A DNA stretch of 64,000 nt. It comes from Pithys albifrons albifrons. Taxonomy: Eukaryota; Chordata; Aves; Passeriformes; Thamnophilidae. The notes under the pieces were generated by a model. It searched no databases, was not told the origin of the DNA, and saw only the letters and a list, made by a program, of their open reading frames with translations. The stretch lies in the NCBI RefSeq assembly GCF_047495875.1, contig NC_092460.1, forward strand, positions 5,074,520 through 5,138,519. Direction: 5' to 3'. Below are positions 26,701 to 38,197 of the stretch, piece after piece. The stretch's first letter is position 1. Each line of letters begins with the position of its first letter. The translations under genes and the position numbers were made by a program.

Positions 26701-27540
26701 ATGAGTATCACACCATTTGTCACAGCTGTAGACCTCCAGTAAGCAAAGCCTGTGATTAGGGTTTTGTTCTTCCCAAGTATATCTTTTTCCATGAACCCTT
26801 ATTGGTTCTGAAAAGTTATGATCTTAACTCTCCACTCCTGTCAAACATAATTTTATTCCTTTTTACTGCCAGCAATATGAATGAATTCCTGCTTCTGCAG
26901 CCAACAACAGGACTAGCCGGAACTGGAATTTGCATTGATGAAGCAGTATTTTATTTAACTAATGTAATAACCTACAAAAATCTATAGTTGGAGTGACAAC
27001 AATTTTATTATCCCAAGTAAAGAGCTGCCCATTCATTTTCTCCCCTGTGATTTAAGACTACTAACCTCTAGACCGCCCTGCTCATAAACAAACAGGTCTT
27101 GTGGACCTTCTTAGGTTCACAAAAGAGGTCAAATGAAATAATAAAGACCTGGTATGCCACAGGATGTACTAACCATTAAGCAGCAGATTAAAGATTGAAA
27201 GTTTTTGAAAGGTAGACAGCCATGTATGAAATCTAACCCACCCCATGGACATTTCAACATAAAATGGCAGTAGAAGTGAGAAAGGTAGACTTTTCCTTCT
27301 GAAGCTATATTTTTCTAACACAGAAGACAGAGAAGTGTAATCAGTCATGGTCAAAACCCTGCCAGTGAGTATTACTTATTTAGCCTCATATTCCAGGTGA
27401 CTCACAACTTGTCTACCTGCCAACATCTGAAAATAATAAGTTATAGTAAAGTTATTAACTAAAACTATGTGAACTTTGAAGTAGCTGAACCTAAATTAAA
27501 TATAAACATACAAAACAGCCTGAGGCTAATTAATCTAATT
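23761..27540. other. Unique noncoding sequence, no gene seen
   Basis: No repeat family or gene recognised. The open frame at 23829-24197 (minus, 122 codons) lies in a somewhat GC-richer patch and shows no domain. The rest is ordinary AT-rich DNA. Confidence 0.5.
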
Positions 27541-28060
27541 TGGGCTCAGCCACCACACTCCATCTTTGTTTGTTTGCAGTTGTTTTTCCCCTTCCTCCTT
27601 CTATGTGGTCTGCAGAGAAGGATGATGTATCAGCCAGTCGGAGTCAGAGATTGCATCTTTCCGCTCCTTCGATCAGAAATATGGGGTCACTTTTCCAAGA
27701 AACCGCTCTCAACAAAGAGCCAGTTTGCAACAAGCCCCCATGATTCCTTATCTTCTGGGAAGAAGGAGAGCTGTGCTGAGGCAGATGTGTACCAGCTGAG
27801 AGCCCAGCCCTGGGAAGCCTCATGCCCACGCAACATGTGTGGCTGGAAGGGGAACCCCATCCTCCTCCTCCCTGTCGGATATAAATCGCACACTGGCAGC
27901 TTTAATGACAACATGGTGCTCCCTCCAGGAGCTTCCTCTGAAGCCGCTCAGAAAGTTGAGCCTGAGAGCAGCACCAAGGGAATCACCTCTTGCTCATTTT
28001 TTTTTTTAAACACACTGAGCTCTTTTACCACCAATGAGGTTCTTCTGCCATCCTAGGTAG
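27541..28060 (+). other. GC-richer open segment with splice-acceptor-like tract (candidate exon, unproven)
   Basis: A long pyrimidine tract at about 27579-27604 is followed by 'tggtctgcag', a good 3' splice-site match ending at 27615. The downstream sequence has ATG codons at 27622 and 27625 and stays open to a TAG at 28054-28056. That TAG overlaps a 'cctaggtagg' donor-like site. The frame from 27622 would encode 144 residues, rich in Ser, Pro and Cys, with no domain or signal peptide I recognise. Alternatively this is a GC-rich noncoding element whose open frame is chance. I do not call it a gene. Confidence 0.2.
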
Positions 28061-29247
28061 GCTGACAACATGCCCAAAGATTACACAACGCTCCAGTGTT
28101 TAGAGAGGTTATGCTGGCCAGGCCATTTTTAGTATTTTAGAGCTTTTAAACTTAAAAAGTGGAGGCGAAAAAAAAACATGCTAAAAATAAGCTCTTGATT
28201 AGGTGTGGGAAAAGTGAAGATTCGAGGAAATCTCAGGGCTGCAGCCCCAGCACGAGGTAACAATAGACTCAAAACACAAAAAAGTGTCAGTGCAGTTCGC
28301 TTGTAAAAAGAGGAAAATGCACAATAGCACAACAGTGAGTTCACCTATTATATAATTGGAGGTTGTGTGTACATGTGCAGACAAGACGGCAGAATAAAAA
28401 GCCTCCTCTAGGAAATCCAGAACTTGGCAGCTTTGGCCAGGTAGAGTATGAGGCGGGTAGTGTCTAACAACAAAAAGAAACAGTCTGTAACTAAGGTTTG
28501 AATCAAGCTACAGCTCTCCTTGCTAAACAGCAGCCAGATTTACTGCTGCAAAACCCATAAAAACAAAGGGAGAGTAAGTCTGGCACAAGGAATAAGGCAG
28601 AGGGAGAGAAAGGCAGAAAAAGAGACACAGCATTAAATATACCAAGGCTGAGTGGTGCATCTGATTTCATACAAGGATAATTTGGAGGGCTATACATAAA
28701 GCAAGAGGATTTCATTCATACTGAGTTTCCACATGGTCTGAAGTGCCTTTCCCAGGAGGACCAAAGGAAACCTGACCTGCCTTAAGGGAGGGATGTGAGG
28801 CAACCACAGTGCCCACAGCCCCCTCCACCTCTCTGCTTGCTCTGGCATCTGGCATGGCTTCCCAAGAGCCCTCCTGTTTCCTACCCCAGAATGTCCACAC
28901 TACTTCAGGGAGTTAGTGGGATCTGTTGGCTTCGTGCATTTTGTTAACAGTACAGCAATCCTTAATTTGGGCTTGTTTACAGGGATTTTCCTCTCCCTTA
29001 GAGCCTGACTGTGTCCAAGACTCTGGCTAGGTTATGTGAATGTTTCACACAGCAACAGTGATCCTGGTGCTCTTACAGTAACAGGATGAAATATTTCAAT
29101 CAAAGTATACCAGCCTTGATATTTTCCAGGGGAGATGGCTCTAGAAAGATATTATTGACTATTCTGGTAGAAAGGGTCTTCTTTTGTAATCACTTGTCAG
29201 GTCACTTCTACTCCAAAGGTATGTCAGATCTTTTCATGCTAATCCAT

Positions 29248-29280
29248 ACAAAACAAGACAAGACAAAGCAAAACAAAACA
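29248..29280. repeat. Degenerate (ACAAA)n microsatellite
   Basis: Thirty-three bases made of 5-base units alternating between 'acaaa', 'acaag' and 'gcaaa'. The array is interrupted and short, so it is probably old and stable. Confidence 0.75.
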
Positions 29281-30330
29281 TGATTACTTTCCTTAGCATG
29301 AATTTAGTGGTTAATGTATTAAGAGTCCATTCTTTGTTGCCCCTTACACCTACAGCTACATGTCCCAAAGTTCTCATTCTCATTTTCAACTCTGTTGCTG
29401 TGATCCATATTTATGCATGTTGCCTGTAATAAAACTACAACCAAACTCATCAACTAGCTCGTTTCCTTTTCCATATCCACCAAGTTTGTCACAGCTCTCT
29501 AAATGTTTTGTCTTTATAGACTTTTACATTTAACATAAGAAAAACATACTAAAATGCTCTACTAGCAATAAAAATGCATTGGTGTTATTTTTTATTTGAC
29601 ACATTTAATAATGTTCTCTGATCTGCGGGAGTTCTCAAGTCATCCAATAACTCTGCTGTGCTACTGGGATTCTGCAACAAAGTCAATAGGGAACTGATGT
29701 CTATCCCATCATCTTGTTGAACATGCAGGCTGTATTTTGAGATGCTACTGGATCATTTTGATGTTCCCTTTGGTCAAACAGAGTATTCACCCTCATATTA
29801 TGTATAAAGACAAACTTATCTCTTATTGTTAATTATATAAAGATTCAAAGGTACTTGAGAGCTAATAACTTATTTCCATTTTAAAATATATAATACAGTA
29901 AATACCTTACAAATTATGATGTATGTGTTTATAATTGACTTATCAGGTGTTTGCCCAAACAATGGGTATAGGGTCATTAGCAACAAGCTTGAAGTAGTCC
30001 ATGCTTTGTGGAAGCTGGGCTGCTTTTCAGTACATAAACTTTCTTCCCTTCGCCCTGCTGGAGTCTCAAATTCTTGATGCACCTGTGGACTTGCTAGCTG
30101 AGGGACTGGGGGTTTTTGTTATTTGTGTTTTAACCAAACTAGATGACACAGATACAGAAAAACACTCTGAACAAATTCCAGAACAGCTGTTCGTATCTAG
30201 GTTTCTTTTCTTTTAACTCCCCAACTGCATAAGAAATTCAGTGCATTATTTTGCAACTTTTATTTTAGCAGAAGGCTTTGTAGCCACCAGTGTTCAGACA
30301 GACCCTCGGGAGCACACAGGAAAGGTTGCA

Positions 30331-30365
30331 AAGAAAAAGAAAAAACAAAACAAAACAAAATAAAA
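30331..30365. repeat. A-rich (CAAAA)n-like tract
   Basis: Thirty-five bases of A interrupted by single G, C or T, with three successive 'caaaa' units at its 3' end. There is no neighbouring mRNA-like sequence to suggest a retrocopy tail. Confidence 0.7.
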
Positions 30366-33157
30366 TCCCAAGAAGCACTTTTTTGAAAGACAGACTCAAA
30401 GCAACGTGACAAACAAGCTCAGACCAAATCCCAAGCAGGATTTTTCTGTAAACTTTTTTGCACCACCAGCATGAAACCAGACACCTCTGATTTCTGATCA
30501 TGTCTAAAATCATAGATGCAAAGACGGTAGTTTAGACATATTCTGTAATGTTTACCATTTCAAGCCAGCTCCTACAGATACTTAAATACTTTACTTTGTG
30601 TGAGCAGTCCCGCTGAGGACTATCTGTGTGCATCAAGCTAATGTGGCATTGTTTGAAGAATATGACTATGATTGCTTATGACCCTAAAATGCATGAACGT
30701 ATCAAAAGGCATTAACAGAGCCCAGACCAGCAGTTGAGCAGGTTACTTTCTAATAAATATTACTAGTCATGTATTCTCATTTCTAATTGCCTAAACACAT
30801 ATTTAAATCTATCCATTAATATTTGAAAGTTTTGGGGACATATTCTTAAGAACAACTTCCTTTAGATCTCTCTGCAAAGATACCACTCTTTTCAGGAGAG
30901 TTATTAAAGTCCTAGCAGGTGGAGAATACAAATCTGTACTGGTGAGGGGCAGAAGGCTGTTCATTCCTATTCATGAACTGTGTATTATTTATACAATGTT
31001 TGTGGGCTCAGGAAAGCAGAGGATATTTTTTAAATAAATGTTTATGTTCAAATAACTTTGCTAGTCTTATCTAATCTACCTTCAACATCTTAAGCACTGT
31101 AGGTGATTTTAGAAGTTTGCAAAATATTCTCTCATCTGCTTTTACACATTGGGTTTGGCAAAAAGCAGATGTTTGAATATTTAGCAATTCTGACACACAA
31201 AAAATTATCATGGCACCATCAAATATCTTAAATCTTTTGCAGAAGACTGTTTGCAATTTATCAGTGGGAGGACTTTCCTCTCCCTCTCTTCCTACTCAAC
31301 ACCTGACTCATTCCACTCTGCACTGGTTTTTATAGGCTTGTCCACTCTGCAGAGGACATGTAAGTGTTGGACTCTTCATCTTCCACATGGACACAAGGGC
31401 ACCATAGCCTAAGGCCTTGCCCTTGGAAATGTTCACTTAAAGTCACCAGAGACTACTGAGGGGTAAAGTCTTAAATACCTGCAAAGGCCTAACCCTGCTC
31501 AGCCTACTCATGACCGCAGAGAAATGGCTCAGCACTCTGGGGTTTGATTTCTCAGCTGCACCCTCACCACTGGAGCATCCTTTCTCTCCTAAGTCAAATT
31601 TAGGGTCACTCTCCTATGACAAAAATTCACTTCTAATACTTATTAAGTTCAAGTTGGTAGCAGCAAAGTCTTCTGTCCCATCCAGAAAACTGTTGAAAAC
31701 TTCAGCAGCATAACATAGGATGTTTTTATTGTTTTATCCAAGTTCAGTTTTCTCTTTAATCCTCTTAAATTCCTGGTCCCTCTAATCACTGCTGGTGGCA
31801 ATGAGCTCTGCATACCTGTGGAACATTGACCATGTGTGCACACCCAGAACACTTTGGCAAAACATATAAGCAAACTTTCTGCCTGCAGAAGTGAAATATG
31901 CTGCCAACACTGAGCTTCTACCAGTGGAGTTCACTGAGGGCAGTCTGGTGAAATACAGTGCCAGTGTCATGCTACAGCCACACTTTGGCTGTCTCTGAGA
32001 GCTTGATGGTTCACCTTACACCCCCAGGTGACACTATGGCTCTGATTTGGTCTACAGTTTTGGAATGACCACTGCATGGACATGACATCAACCACTGTGA
32101 CAGCCACCAGGAGAAAACCCCACACCAACAATCAGGCACTGTTTGCCTTGATTTCTTTAAACTAAATATCTACAATTTTTTATCCATTGGTGTTTGAAGA
32201 GAACGACCCAGTTACAAAATCAAGTGTAGGCTGGGAAGAGGAGTAGGTGGAAGGGAAAGAGCTTGATCCTGTTTTGTAAAGGAGGTTACATATATTTGGG
32301 TGTCAATTCTTACGAGAAGTTTCACTTGACATTATCTGATGTGGTCAAAATACTCAACCCTACAAGTTGGGGTGTACAATAGAAATGCCCACTCAACCTT
32401 AACTCCAAGGGCCACAATAGTAGCAACATAATACACCGTCACTGGACCTACTCAAGCTGTTTTTTGATGATTTGGCTTATTCTTAACATGCAATTGTTGG
32501 CGACTGCCAGGCATCAGGGCTCTTCTGATCATTAAAATGTTCTGTCTGAGCATGGCTCAGACTTACTCATCTCATGAATGCCCTTTTTATTTAAAGTGAT
32601 GATACACAGGAAAATGAATGTATAGTTTATGAATAGCTACAGTGATTGTAGTGTTCTTTTACTGAGTGATTGCACACATGAAAATTACCCTTTGCTTGCA
32701 AAGGGTAAATTAACCTTTGCTGCACCTTCCAGACCCCCAAACCCTGCACCCTGGCTTCCCAGCTACTGAGCAAAGAGTGTGAAGGCTTTGATGCTCATTG
32801 TGCACTGAAAGGGGGATGTGGAAGGAGTGAAACAGGCCTCTGGTCTTTGGAAGCTGGCCAGAGGGTGAGGCCATAGGATCTATATTTAGGAGGGGTTTCA
32901 CTTAATAGGGCTTGCAGCTGTGCATAGGTTGGGGTGTGAATTCCATCTCTCCCGACATACAAAACCAAAGCTTTATTAAAGAAGCAGTGACTTTGAGTTG
33001 TTCTGAAGTACCCTATCATTTTCACTATGCTGTTCATCTGTTAAGGCATTTATATGACACATCTAGGAAATAAAAGCCATCAATAAACCCTGTGTTTTGA
33101 GTATACAGATACAATGACCAATAATAGCATTAATAACCTGAAACAATGTGAACAGAA

Positions 33158-33320
33158 CCAATACTTTGTACTTATATAGTTTTTCACAAATTAATGTTCA
33201 AAAGTATAAATTCCCTAACCACTAGTGTCAGAGCTGGAAATATTATGGCCTGTGTTTTATACGTAGGAAAACTTGGAGCACGGAAAGGCTTTGTGATTAC
33301 CCAGAGTCATACACGGCCAC
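33158..33320 (-). mobile_element. Ancient MIR/CR1-L3-like relic, antisense
   Basis: The segment begins with 'actttgtacttatatagttt' and continues through 'ttcacaaattaatgttc', 'tattatggcctgtgttttat', 'gtaggaaaacttggagcacg', 'gaaaggctttgtgatta' and 'cccagagtcatacac'. The order matches the antisense 3' core of MIR and CR1/L3-type elements ('tatagcacttt', 'attatccccattttacagatgaggaaactgaggcac', 'gagaggctttgtgacttgcccaaggtcacac'). Divergence is high, as expected for an insertion older than the avian radiation. Family and exact limits cannot be settled by eye. Confidence 0.6.
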
Positions 33321-34610
33321 ACTATAATCCTTACATTGAGATCACTGCACATAAAATGCAATGCCAGGGCAATATCTGTTGCTATGTATTTGTGCATGGG
33401 ACCCTGAGCACAACCTGATGCTCTCCAAATCTTCCACCAAGCAGCCCAGACAGAAACAGTTCAATACTATGAGTTCTTCCCATTCTGATCCAGTCAGTGC
33501 TATTAAAACAGTCAGCTTCCTAAACTTATGCTATATGATAACTCAAGAGAAGAGAACTTGCCAAGGTGCAAAGTCTTTATTTTGTAGTATACACAAGTGT
33601 AAAGTCCTTTTTTTTAAATTCTGAGATTCTGTAGATTTATAGTTTAAAGAAAGCTTCAAAAAATACATTTTCCCTTTTCTCCATGGGTTGTTTTTCACTC
33701 TGTATTTGTGTAAGCCGACAATTAAAAATAAGAACTGTGCTCCATCTCTAATTGAGTTTTTCCTCTAGATCTATACATATGGGCCCAGTCTTGCAAAACA
33801 TTTCTGCATAACAACTCTCCGACGTGACCTTTTCTGCTAAGCCACAGAAACACAACCACACATGGTGCTCAGCACCCTGTGTCCTGTTTCTTCAGCATCC
33901 TTTCTCTTGGCCTGGATGAACGCGCTCTTACTCATTTGCGACACACAGAGAACATTGCTCTAACACAAAACTTAATCACTTCTCTCTTTGTGTCTGTCTT
34001 CTGATTGCCCCCTTCTCTTCCAAACTAAAAATAAGTTCTTTGAATTCTCTAAATCCTGTTACAGCTTTAGCTTCTCTTTCCCATTGTCTCCAGCTTGCCA
34101 TTAAAATGTACTAAGTGCTCTTAGTTACACCATGATGCAGCCTCCTTTGCTCTAGTTAAATTTTCCAACATGCACATTTCTGCTTTTCCCCAGTCTATCC
34201 CCACAGGGAGAGAAGCTCCTCATAAATACCTAAAGAGCAACCTCCTCCACTCGCTTATTTGTTATTCCTCTTCACCAGCTCGGCAGGGACAACAGGTCCA
34301 AATGAAATCTTTTTTCTCCTCCTGTGTTTGTGGTCTAATAATGGCCGTATGTTTGACCATGACTCATTGGATACCTATGTATTCTCCCTGGCAACGAGCA
34401 GAATTGCTCCGTTTTTGAGACCAGACTAGATTGGGTTTACCAAAGACAACATAGAAACAGACCAGACTTTATCCTTCTTAAAACATTTTGCTGCTCTAAC
34501 TAAAAACAAGAATTGTAAGCACTCTGGGACAAAGACCATCAGTCTGTTTGGCATTTCATAACACCAAGCACAGGAGAGTCCTGGCCCTTGCCTGGGACTC
34601 TGAGCATTTG
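33321..34610. other. Unique noncoding sequence, no gene seen
   Basis: Ordinary sequence between an ancient repeat and a microsatellite. No gene, RNA or repeat family recognised. Confidence 0.55.
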
Positions 34611-34661
34611 AAATAAAATAAAATAAAATAAAATAAAATAAAATAAAATAAAATAAAATAA
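34611..34661. repeat. (AAATA)10 microsatellite
   Basis: Ten uninterrupted 5-base AAATA units, 50 bases in total, then 'agtaaatc'. The purity suggests ongoing slippage and a length-polymorphic locus. On the minus strand the array keeps an artificial frame open with repeated Ile-Leu-Phe-Tyr-Phe, which accounts for the 110-codon open frame at 34426-34758. Confidence 0.97.
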
Positions 34662-37061
34662 GTAAATCAGTTTTTTCAGTGGAGCCTGTGTAACACATCT
34701 CTGTCTTCATCTGTATAATAAACAGCAGCCTGCCCCCAATATGTACTGTTAGACACACACAGAGCGATGCAAAGTCACCATTAACAGCTTTTCAATGTTC
34801 CTCTTGCAGAGGTGGTTCTGTACAGAAATGGAGTTGATGCAAAAATAAAGCTACAGTTATTCAAAACCCACCCCTCACAATATCATCAAACTTAGGTTGT
34901 TCAAATTACCTTGCTGTAGATGATTTTTTTTCCAATTGGCTAAAATACCTATTGTAACACTTAGCTGTGAACAAAGTGCAGAAATGAAGGGCTGTGAATT
35001 GTTTCAAATTAATGGCTATAAAGTATGACTTAAATGCTTTTATTCAAAACTAATTATTTGAGAGCAGGTATTCTTATACTTCTTTAACAGCAGGATGCAA
35101 CATTTTTAGCATTATGAAAAAGAAGCTTTTGCCATGTAAACTCATGGGGTGAAATCTCATCCTTGATCTTCAAAGTGTGACAAAGAGCTATTGATTGGGA
35201 GCATATTGTCATTTAAATTACAATTAGGGATGGGTGAAAGGTGGTTATTCAACAATTCAAATCTTTTTAAAAAATGCTGTCAAGGGCAACTTAACCTTAA
35301 CCTAAACACACACTTTTAAAAACTTCTGAGAGTTTCAAGTGTTTCAGAGAGCAATATGATGTGTTTAAAGCAACAAACCTGTAGATTTTGAGAATAACAT
35401 ATAGTGCGTTTTATTAATGCTTTAATTAAAAAAGCCCTTGCAAAACACTTTCATTCCCTGTTACCATGAAACACGTTTGCTCCAAAAGTGAGAAAGGGAG
35501 GTAAGAAGGGGAGATCTTTGCAATTTTTAATCAAACTGTATAACTCAGTTCATCTTGCTAGAAGAGCTAATAATGTGATTTAAAATCCAGATCCAATTTC
35601 TACTACAATCAATGCAAGTCTCATTCTCAGAGGAATTTGGTTATGATCCCAAGAACCAAATAGGATAGTACACCTGACCACGTCTCAGGAAAGCTGATGC
35701 GATTTGTAGTTGCTGCTGATCATCTGGCAACACTCAATGGGATACCACATTTGTTCTCTACCTGATCTCTTCACTGAGATCCGAGGACCTCAGCTCAGAG
35801 TGGACCATAAGACTCTATGAAGGCATCTGCAATCATAGGAAACTCCAGTAACAACTGAACCTGCCCATGATATGTGGTAAAGGCTGCAACTTCTTTGGAT
35901 TCTACCCAGAGGACCAGCAAAGGGAACAACTTCCCCTACAAACCACATGCTCAGGGGTACAACCTGCCACTCAAAAACATTTTTGGTCCTTGTTGGGGTC
36001 TACAACCTTGGTATACCCTCTGTCATGACACAAAGACAAGTCACAGTGAGAGTACCCAGCATTGTGTCACCTGGCAGTGCCTTGGCAGGGCAAGGGAAGG
36101 GCTGTGCCAGCTTCTGATGGGCTTTTTTTCAATCTCATTAGTCAGTTTGAGTTCAAGCAGCTCTTTCTCCCTTTTCAGAGAGGATTATGCTGCCCTGCCA
36201 AGTTAGGAAGAGCATTCCTAGCCCTGCAGGACAAACAGCTTCCCAGACCTGTGTTTATTTTCTTGGATGGCATATGTAGCCCATTGTGTGATTAGGTAGC
36301 ACAGCGGGATTCAGAAAGTGGAATTTCCCAGAGTGCTCTGGGCTTTGGATGAGTGCCAGCATCGGGATCAGGGAGGAATGTTTTCTTTCACTATACACTG
36401 GTGAATGTGGCAGAGTTCGAAAGAGATTTTGACTTTCCCCTTTAGCATTCGAGAGTTGAAGACTCCTTTTCGCCGCATACACAGTGGGAACTTTATCTTT
36501 GCCAATTTATTACACATTTGGGTCCTGCTCCAAAATTGCAGTGAAATCTGTGGAACCTGTTAGCTTCAAGTAACTTTGCATCAGATTCCCCATGGGCTTT
36601 TCTTTCCCTGGTGTGTCAGAGCTCTGGTGGAAAGGGCAAAACTTGGAAGTCTTCACCAGATTGCCTCAGCTATCCGTGCTCTGTGGGCAGTGCAGGATGT
36701 GTGGCACACTGGCAAGGACTGTAGCTAAGGTCAAGCTTCCCGTATTTTGAACGTGTTGGCACAGACTAGCAGCAAGAGGAGGAGGAATTATTTTGAACAA
36801 AAATCCTACTGATCTGTTTTGGGAGTGGCGATAATCAGAACATCCTATTTAACTTTTGACCACAGAGCAAGGGAGAAGAGCCAGCAAGGTTTAAAGAGGG
36901 AGAGCTTTTTTATGTTTCTTTATTCTGACCTGTTTTCACACCGATAAGTAATAAAAAAGAAACTTTGATTAATATACAATAATCACAACATTTGAAGCTA
37001 TTCAGTTGTCTAAAGAATGGTAGGTACAATCCACATTTCTGGCTTTCAAAACAAATGTGAC
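34662..37061. other. Unique noncoding sequence, no gene seen
   Basis: The part 34860-35450 is AT-rich, free of recognisable repeats, and could include conserved noncoding sequence. The overlapping open frames at 35874-36295 show no domain. No transposon recognised before the CR1 at 37062. Confidence 0.5.
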
Positions 37062-37273
37062 AAGTAGAAATTCTTTACTGTGAAGGTAGTGGCACACTGG
37101 GACAGGCTTCCCAGAGATGATGTGGCTGCACCATCCCTGAAAGTGGTCAGTGGATGGAGGGTTGGAATAAACTGATGGAAGCACCCAGTGGAAGGTGTCC
37201 CTGCTGATGGCAGGGGTTGGAACTAGGTGGTCTTTAAGGTCCCTTCCAACCCAAAGCATTCTATGATTCTCTG
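37062..37273 (+). mobile_element. CR1 LINE, 3'-end fragment with internal divergence
   Basis: The copy shows 'gtagaaattctttactgtga', 'gacaggcttcccagagatga', 'tgtggctgcaccatccctga', 'agtggaaggtgtccctgctg', 'atggcaggggttggaactag', 'gtggtctttaaggtccct' and 'cattctatgattctctga'. The stretch between the 'ccatccctga' and 'agtggaagg' blocks is shorter and diverged compared with the copy at 3961, suggesting an internal deletion. It has no coding sequence and is inactive. Confidence 0.93.
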
Positions 37274-38179
37274 AAGTAGCATCAGCACAGAAAAAAGACA
37301 TTTAATAGATCTCATTCTAAAGTTTAATAAGATCTCTTTTAAACCCTACTAAACTAAAATCTTCCTGCTTTATTGGGAATAGGGACACGTGGCAACAAGA
37401 CTTGCAGGGCTTGCAGAATGAACCCCGCACAGCTGGCCTTTGGTGAGAGAGCATTTGCTGCTATTACATTTCATTTCTCCAGTTGCACTTTTACTGCATA
37501 AGCAGACAAAATGGGGAACTTGCTCTCCTTACTCATAGCAGCAAGTCTGTGTATGGTAATGGGACTGTCATTAGGAAATCCACTTTGTGTTGCTGGGCCC
37601 ACTGCTCTTCTCTCTTGTGTTGCTGTTTATTGACAGAGTTCAGTGTGTATTAAATAGAGAAAAGGCAGTAAGACCTGGATCTCATCTGGCTGGAGTCAAG
37701 TTTGTAAAGACAAGAAGTAGCTTCATCTCAGTCACCAGCTGTGATCAGTGGGAGAAAAAAGATTCATGCGCACAAGTGTTCCATCCATTTGCTAACCCAA
37801 AGAAATCAAATAAAACCAGTTTCTGTAACATTTAGAACACATTGCAAAGACCAGGAAAATAAAAGTAGCAACTGGGTATCTGTCACAAAATTCGTAAGTC
37901 ACTGATATACTGAAGAAGTAGTAAAAGAATATTGTTTGTCACTGCAAATAGGCAATTTACATTATCATTGCTTTAAAGTTCCCAGAACTCATCTATTGTA
38001 TAGGAAATTACTCATGGCTCTTATCAAGGTTAACTCCTATTTTGTTAACCCGACACTTTGCAAGGGAACAAGAAAATTTAGAAGCAGAAGAGTTTTTTAA
38101 TAAAACGCATGCAAATATTTTCAAACGTTTGGAGAAGGAGCATCCAGCAGGGAAAGGGAACTGGGATGCGAGATGCGCC
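37274..38179. other. Unique noncoding sequence, no gene seen
   Basis: AT-rich sequence that becomes richer in CpG just before 38180. The open frame at 37587-37835 begins with a hydrophobic stretch that could pass for a signal peptide, but the rest is low in similarity to anything I know and the frame is only 82 codons. Confidence 0.5.
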
Positions 38180-38197
38180 AGTGCCGCCTTGTGGAGG
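38180..38197 (-). promoter_or_regulatory. Candidate CTCF binding site
   Basis: The plus strand reads 'agtgccgccttgtggagg'. The reverse complement is close to the CTCF core (CCACNAGGNGGCRCT), with the key CCAC, AGG and GGC positions kept. It lies in a short patch that has more CpGs than its surroundings. CTCF sites in birds act at chromatin loop anchors and insulators. One motif match in 64 kb can arise by chance, so occupancy is unproven. Confidence 0.35.

Larger units (their letters stand above)
28061..33157. other. Unique noncoding sequence with minor simple repeats
   Basis: No gene or transposon recognised. Low-complexity items are a degenerate (ACAAA)n tract at 29248-29280 and an A-rich (CAAAA)n-like tract at 30331-30365. 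A TATA-like 'agaataaaaagcc' lies near 28391-28403 without other core promoter signals. Open frames are all below 90 codons. Confidence 0.55.

Noticed and set aside
30331..30365. A-rich tract as a processed-pseudogene tail
   Set aside because: No mRNA-like open sequence precedes it on either strand and no target-site duplication is evident.
34426..34758. 110-codon minus-strand open frame
   Set aside because: It is kept open by the (AAATA)10 microsatellite, which gives a repeating Ile-Leu-Phe-Tyr-Phe peptide.
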